From the NCBI GenBank assembly GCA_027449865.1, contig DAIDKV010000025.1:1-64000 (forward strand): a stretch of DNA of 64,000 nucleotides, in the 5' to 3' direction. Positions 61,408-64,000 of this stretch are shown piece by piece (the first letter of the stretch is position 1; each line of letters begins with the position of its first letter). This DNA is from Planctomycetales bacterium (GTDB lineage: Bacteria; Planctomycetota; Planctomycetia; Isosphaerales; Isosphaeraceae). The translations under genes were made by a program, and so were the position numbers. Below the pieces are notes generated by a model that saw nothing but the letters and a program-made list of their open reading frames with translations, had not been told where the DNA came from and searched no databases.

Positions 61408-64000
61408 ATGGACGGACTGATCCGGGCCTCGTTGAAGAACCCGATCGCGGTGACGGTGATGGTGCTGGCCCTGGTGGTCCTGGGTGGCCTCTCCGCGTAC
61501 TCGATCCCGGTGGATATCCTGCCGGTCTTCAAGAGCCCGGCGGTGCAAGCGCTGGTGTTCTACAGCGGGATGCCCGCGGCCAGCATCGAGAAGAACATCA
61601 CGGCCCGGCTGGAGCGGGGCGTCGGCCAGGCCTCGGGAGGCCGGAAGGTTGAGTCTCGGTCGATCATCGGCATCAGCATCGTTCGCAACTACTTTCACAG
61701 CAACGTGGACCGCAGCGGCGCCCTGACCGAGGTCAGCTCGTACGCAGGTTGGGAGTATCCCACGATGCCGCCGGGGACCTTGCCGCCGGTCGTGCTCCCC
61801 TACGACCCGACCAGCGCGACCCCCGTCTGCCTCGTGGCACTGGACAGCCCGACCGAAGGCGAGGCGACACTCTACGATGTCGGACGATACCAGGTCCGGC
61901 CGCAGATCATGGCCCAGCCCGGCGCCCTGGCGCCGCTGGTCTATGGCGGAAAGGTCCGCGCCGTTATGGTCTATCTCGATCGGATCCGGCTCCAGGCTCG
62001 CCACCTCTCGCCGATGGACGTCCTGAAGGCCGTCGACGAGTTCAACGTCTTCCTGCCGACCGGCAGCGCCAAGTTCGGCACGACCGACTACGCGATCGAC
62101 AGTAACTCGATGGTCGACGTGGTCGGGCGGATGGGGGAGATTCCCCTGCACAACGAGCCGGGCAACGCGACGTTCCTCCGCGACGTGGCAACGCCCAAGG
62201 ACGCGAGCTTCATCCAGACCAACGTCGTCCGGGTGAACGGCCGGCGGCAAGTCTATATCCCAGTCTTCCGCCAGCTCGGATCGAGCACGCTCGACGTGGT
62301 CAACAACCTGAGAGGAGCGATTGACCGGATCGAGTCGCGCCTGACCAACTCGGCGATCCACCTCAAGATCGTGCTGGACCAGTCCATCTACGTCCGGCAC
62401 TCGATCGAGAGCCTGGTGGAGGAGGGGGTGCTGGGCGCGATCCTCTGCTCGCTCGTGATCCTGCTGTTCCTGGGCGAGTGGCGGATGACGTTGATCGCCG
62501 TGATGACGATTCCGATCGCCGTGTTGGCCTCGTTGATCGGCCTGTACGCCACCGGCAATACCATCAACGTCATGACGCTGGCCGGCCTCTCGCTGGCGAT
62601 CGGGCCGATGGTCGACAGCGCCATCATCTGCCTGGAGAACACCCACCGGCATCTCGGCATGGGCGCCACCCCCGAGAAGGCGGCGTTCCGGGGCGCCAGC
62701 GAGGTCGCGATGCCTGAGCTCGTTGCCAGTCTCTGCACGCTGCTGGTGCTCGCCCCTCTGGCCATGATGCCGGGGCTGGGCGAGTTCCTCTATCGGCCGA
62801 TGGCCGCCGGCGTGACCTTCGCCATGATCTTCGCCTACCTGCTCTCGCGGACGTTCGTCCCCTCCCGATCCGCGCAGTGGCTCCGGCCGCACGCTCCGCA
62901 CGGAGACGAGCGCCGCGAGGGGAATCCCAGGAAGGGGGGCGTTCACGAGCTGTTCGGCCCCGAGCCGGCACCGGCCACCGGCCGCGACCGCCGAGGCCAG
63001 ATCCGAGCCGCCTTCGGGCGGTGGGAGGCCCTGATCCAGCACGGAATCGGGTGGTACGTTCGCCAGCTCGACGGCGTCATGCGGCATCGCCTTGCCGTCG
63101 TCCTGGTCGCCGTCGGCCTTCTGGTCGCAACGATCGTCGGCCTGAGCGGTCGCCTCCGTCGCGAGTTCTTCCCCGAGGTCGATTCGGGCGCCTTCGAGAT
63201 CTACGCGAGGGCTGCCAGCGGCACCCGGATCGAGGAGACCGAGAAGAAGGTTGAGAGGGTCGAGCAGTACGTCCGCGAGAAGATCGGCAAGGACCTCCAG
63301 ATCATTATCTCCGAGCTGGGCGTGGTCGCCGACCTCTCCGCCGCCTACACCCCGAACGCCGGACCGATGGATGCCGTCGTCAAGGTCCAGCTCACGCACG
63401 AGCGTGAACACTCTTCGCAGGAATACGTGGAGCAACTCCGCGCCGGGTTCGCGGGCGATCCCCGGTTCCGCGACCTGGAATTCGCCTTTGATGCCGGCGG
63501 CATGATCCGATCGGCGATGAACGAGGGGAAGTCCTCGCCGATCAACGTCCGCATCGCGGGCAAGAGCCTTCCCCTGGGCCGCTCGATCGCCGAGGCGATC
63601 AAGGCCGACCTCGCCACGATCGAGGGCGTGGTCGACGCCCGGATCATCCAGCGACTCGACTATCCGGAGTACATCATCGAGGTGGACCGGGCCAAGGTCG
63701 CCGACCTCAAACTGAACCAGGCCGAGGTGATGAAGAACGTCGTCGCCGCGCTCAACTCGAGCATCCAGTTCTACAAGAAGAACTTCTGGATCGACCCGGT
63801 GACGAAGAACCAGTATTTCGTCGGCGTCCAGTATTTCGAGGAGGACATCGACTCGGTCGAGACCCTGCTCGACGTTCCGATCACCGGGCTGGGGCAGGAC
63901 AGGCCAATCCCGCTGCGGACCATCGCGACGCTCCGCCCCTCGACGGTGCCAACCGAGATCACGCGCAGCAACTTCCAGTCGACGATCGACCTGACGATGG
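61408..64000 (+). CDS. RND family efflux pump, 3' part beyond the window
   Basis: The first 864 residues of an RND transporter; no stop is reached by 64000. It begins MDGLIRASLKNPIAVTVMVL, the typical first helix, with GGAGAG nine bases upstream. The first periplasmic domain, then helices such as LGAILCSLVILLFLGEW and MTLAGLSLAIGPMVDSAIIC follow. In the helix-4 proton-relay position it has a single Asp (Asp403, MVDSA) as in metal-exporting (CusA-like) or divergent pumps, not the DD pair of AcrB. The second half starts with RHRLAVVLVAVGLLVATIVG and FFPEVDSGAFEIY. The substrate is unknown. Confidence 0.92.
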   Translation, partial: MDGLIRASLKNPIAVTVMVLALVVLGGLSAYSIPVDILPVFKSPAVQALVFYSGMPAASIEKNITARLERGVGQASGGRKVESRSIIGISIVRNYFHSNVDRSGALTEVSSYAGWEYPTMPPGTLPPVVLPYDPTSATPVCLVALDSPTEGEATLYDVGRYQVRPQIMAQPGALAPLVYGGKVRAVMVYLDRIRLQARHLSPMDVLKAVDEFNVFLPTGSAKFGTTDYAIDSNSMVDVVGRMGEIPLHNEPGNATFLRDVATPKDASFIQTNVVRVNGRRQVYIPVFRQLGSSTLDVVNNLRGAIDRIESRLTNSAIHLKIVLDQSIYVRHSIESLVEEGVLGAILCSLVILLFLGEWRMTLIAVMTIPIAVLASLIGLYATGNTINVMTLAGLSLAIGPMVDSAIICLENTHRHLGMGATPEKAAFRGASEVAMPELVASLCTLLVLAPLAMMPGLGEFLYRPMAAGVTFAMIFAYLLSRTFVPSRSAQWLRPHAPHGDERREGNPRKGGVHELFGPEPAPATGRDRRGQIRAAFGRWEALIQHGIGWYVRQLDGVMRHRLAVVLVAVGLLVATIVGLSGRLRREFFPEVDSGAFEIYARAASGTRIEETEKKVERVEQYVREKIGKDLQIIISELGVVADLSAAYTPNAGPMDAVVKVQLTHEREHSSQEYVEQLRAGFAGDPRFRDLEFAFDAGGMIRSAMNEGKSSPINVRIAGKSLPLGRSIAEAIKADLATIEGVVDARIIQRLDYPEYIIEVDRAKVADLKLNQAEVMKNVVAALNSSIQFYKKNFWIDPVTKNQYFVGVQYFEEDIDSVETLLDVPITGLGQDRPIPLRTIATLRPSTVPTEITRSNFQSTIDLTM

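Noticed and set aside
1-64000. tRNA, rRNA or CRISPR array
   Set aside because: I looked for T-arm-like GGTTCGA sequences with acceptor pairing and for regularly spaced direct repeats and saw none. This is a reading by eye; a covariance-model scan could still find a tRNA.

Overview
The window looks like chromosomal DNA of a high-GC planctomycete. Evidence in the sequence: two DUF1559 pseudopilin-like proteins with the H-X9-DG tail, a PVC-type heme-binding dehydrogenase, a DUF1592/DUF1588/DUF1585 cytochrome paired with a DUF1552 protein, a DUF1080 protein, a WxPGxW-repeat protein, a PEP-CTERM protein, a sulfatase, several Tat-exported enzymes and three Uma2 nucleases. An Isosphaeraceae-like member is my guess from GC content and gene style; it cannot be proven from the window.

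Layout. 0-5.2 kb (minus): a DUF433/PIN-like toxin-antitoxin pair, a CPBP intramembrane protease, a 1024-residue PVC dehydrogenase/HEAT/cytochrome c protein and a VOC protein. 5.6-7.0 kb: a Uma2 protein that lacks the catalytic lysine, and an unknown membrane protein. 7.1-9.1 kb: a PIG-L/LmbE deacetylase whose 5' side is abutted by a solo TnpB element (IS200/IS605 group) with hairpin ends. 9.2-10.6 kb: a small lipoprotein plus a DUF1559 protein. 10.8-11.9 kb: an orphan HTH-like protein.

12.1-23.0 kb (plus) is the most system-like block: a PQQ-type propeller with TPR-like N-terminus, a SIMPL (DUF541) protein, a Tat-exported squalene-cyclase-fold protein, a MoxR AAA+ ATPase, a DUF58 protein, a BatA/VWA membrane protein and a second large VWA membrane protein. 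Most neighbours overlap or nearly touch. The exception is an AT-rich, repeat-like spacer before the last gene. 23.2-31.5 kb (minus) holds nusB, a PHP phosphoesterase and ftsY, followed from its own sigma70-like promoter by a redox operon: DUF6599, a Tat-exported DUF362 protein, two Uma2 genes and a polyferredoxin that looks like a NapH-NapG fusion.

31.8-48.5 kb: WxPGxW protein, APC amino-acid permease, DUF1080 protein, the DUF1592/DUF1552 pair, a histidine phosphatase, an adenylate-kinase-like enzyme, an OPT transporter, a secreted coiled-coil protein, an AI-2E-family exporter and a PEP-CTERM protein. 48.5-49.3 kb has no gene I can support. 49.3-57.8 kb: a TPR-sulfotransferase fusion, an AraR-type GntR/LacI regulator, and divergent from it a DUF1559, lipoprotein, sulfatase and metallophosphoesterase operon. 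57.9-64 kb: a tripartite efflux system, with a TolC-like gene divergent from the adaptor and the RND pump; the pump runs off the window end.

No rRNA, tRNA, CRISPR array or prophage was recognised. The best candidates for undescribed biology are the 12-23 kb MoxR/VWA envelope cluster, the DUF6599-DUF362-polyferredoxin operon, and the small repeat elements at 20.4 kb and 43.0 kb.
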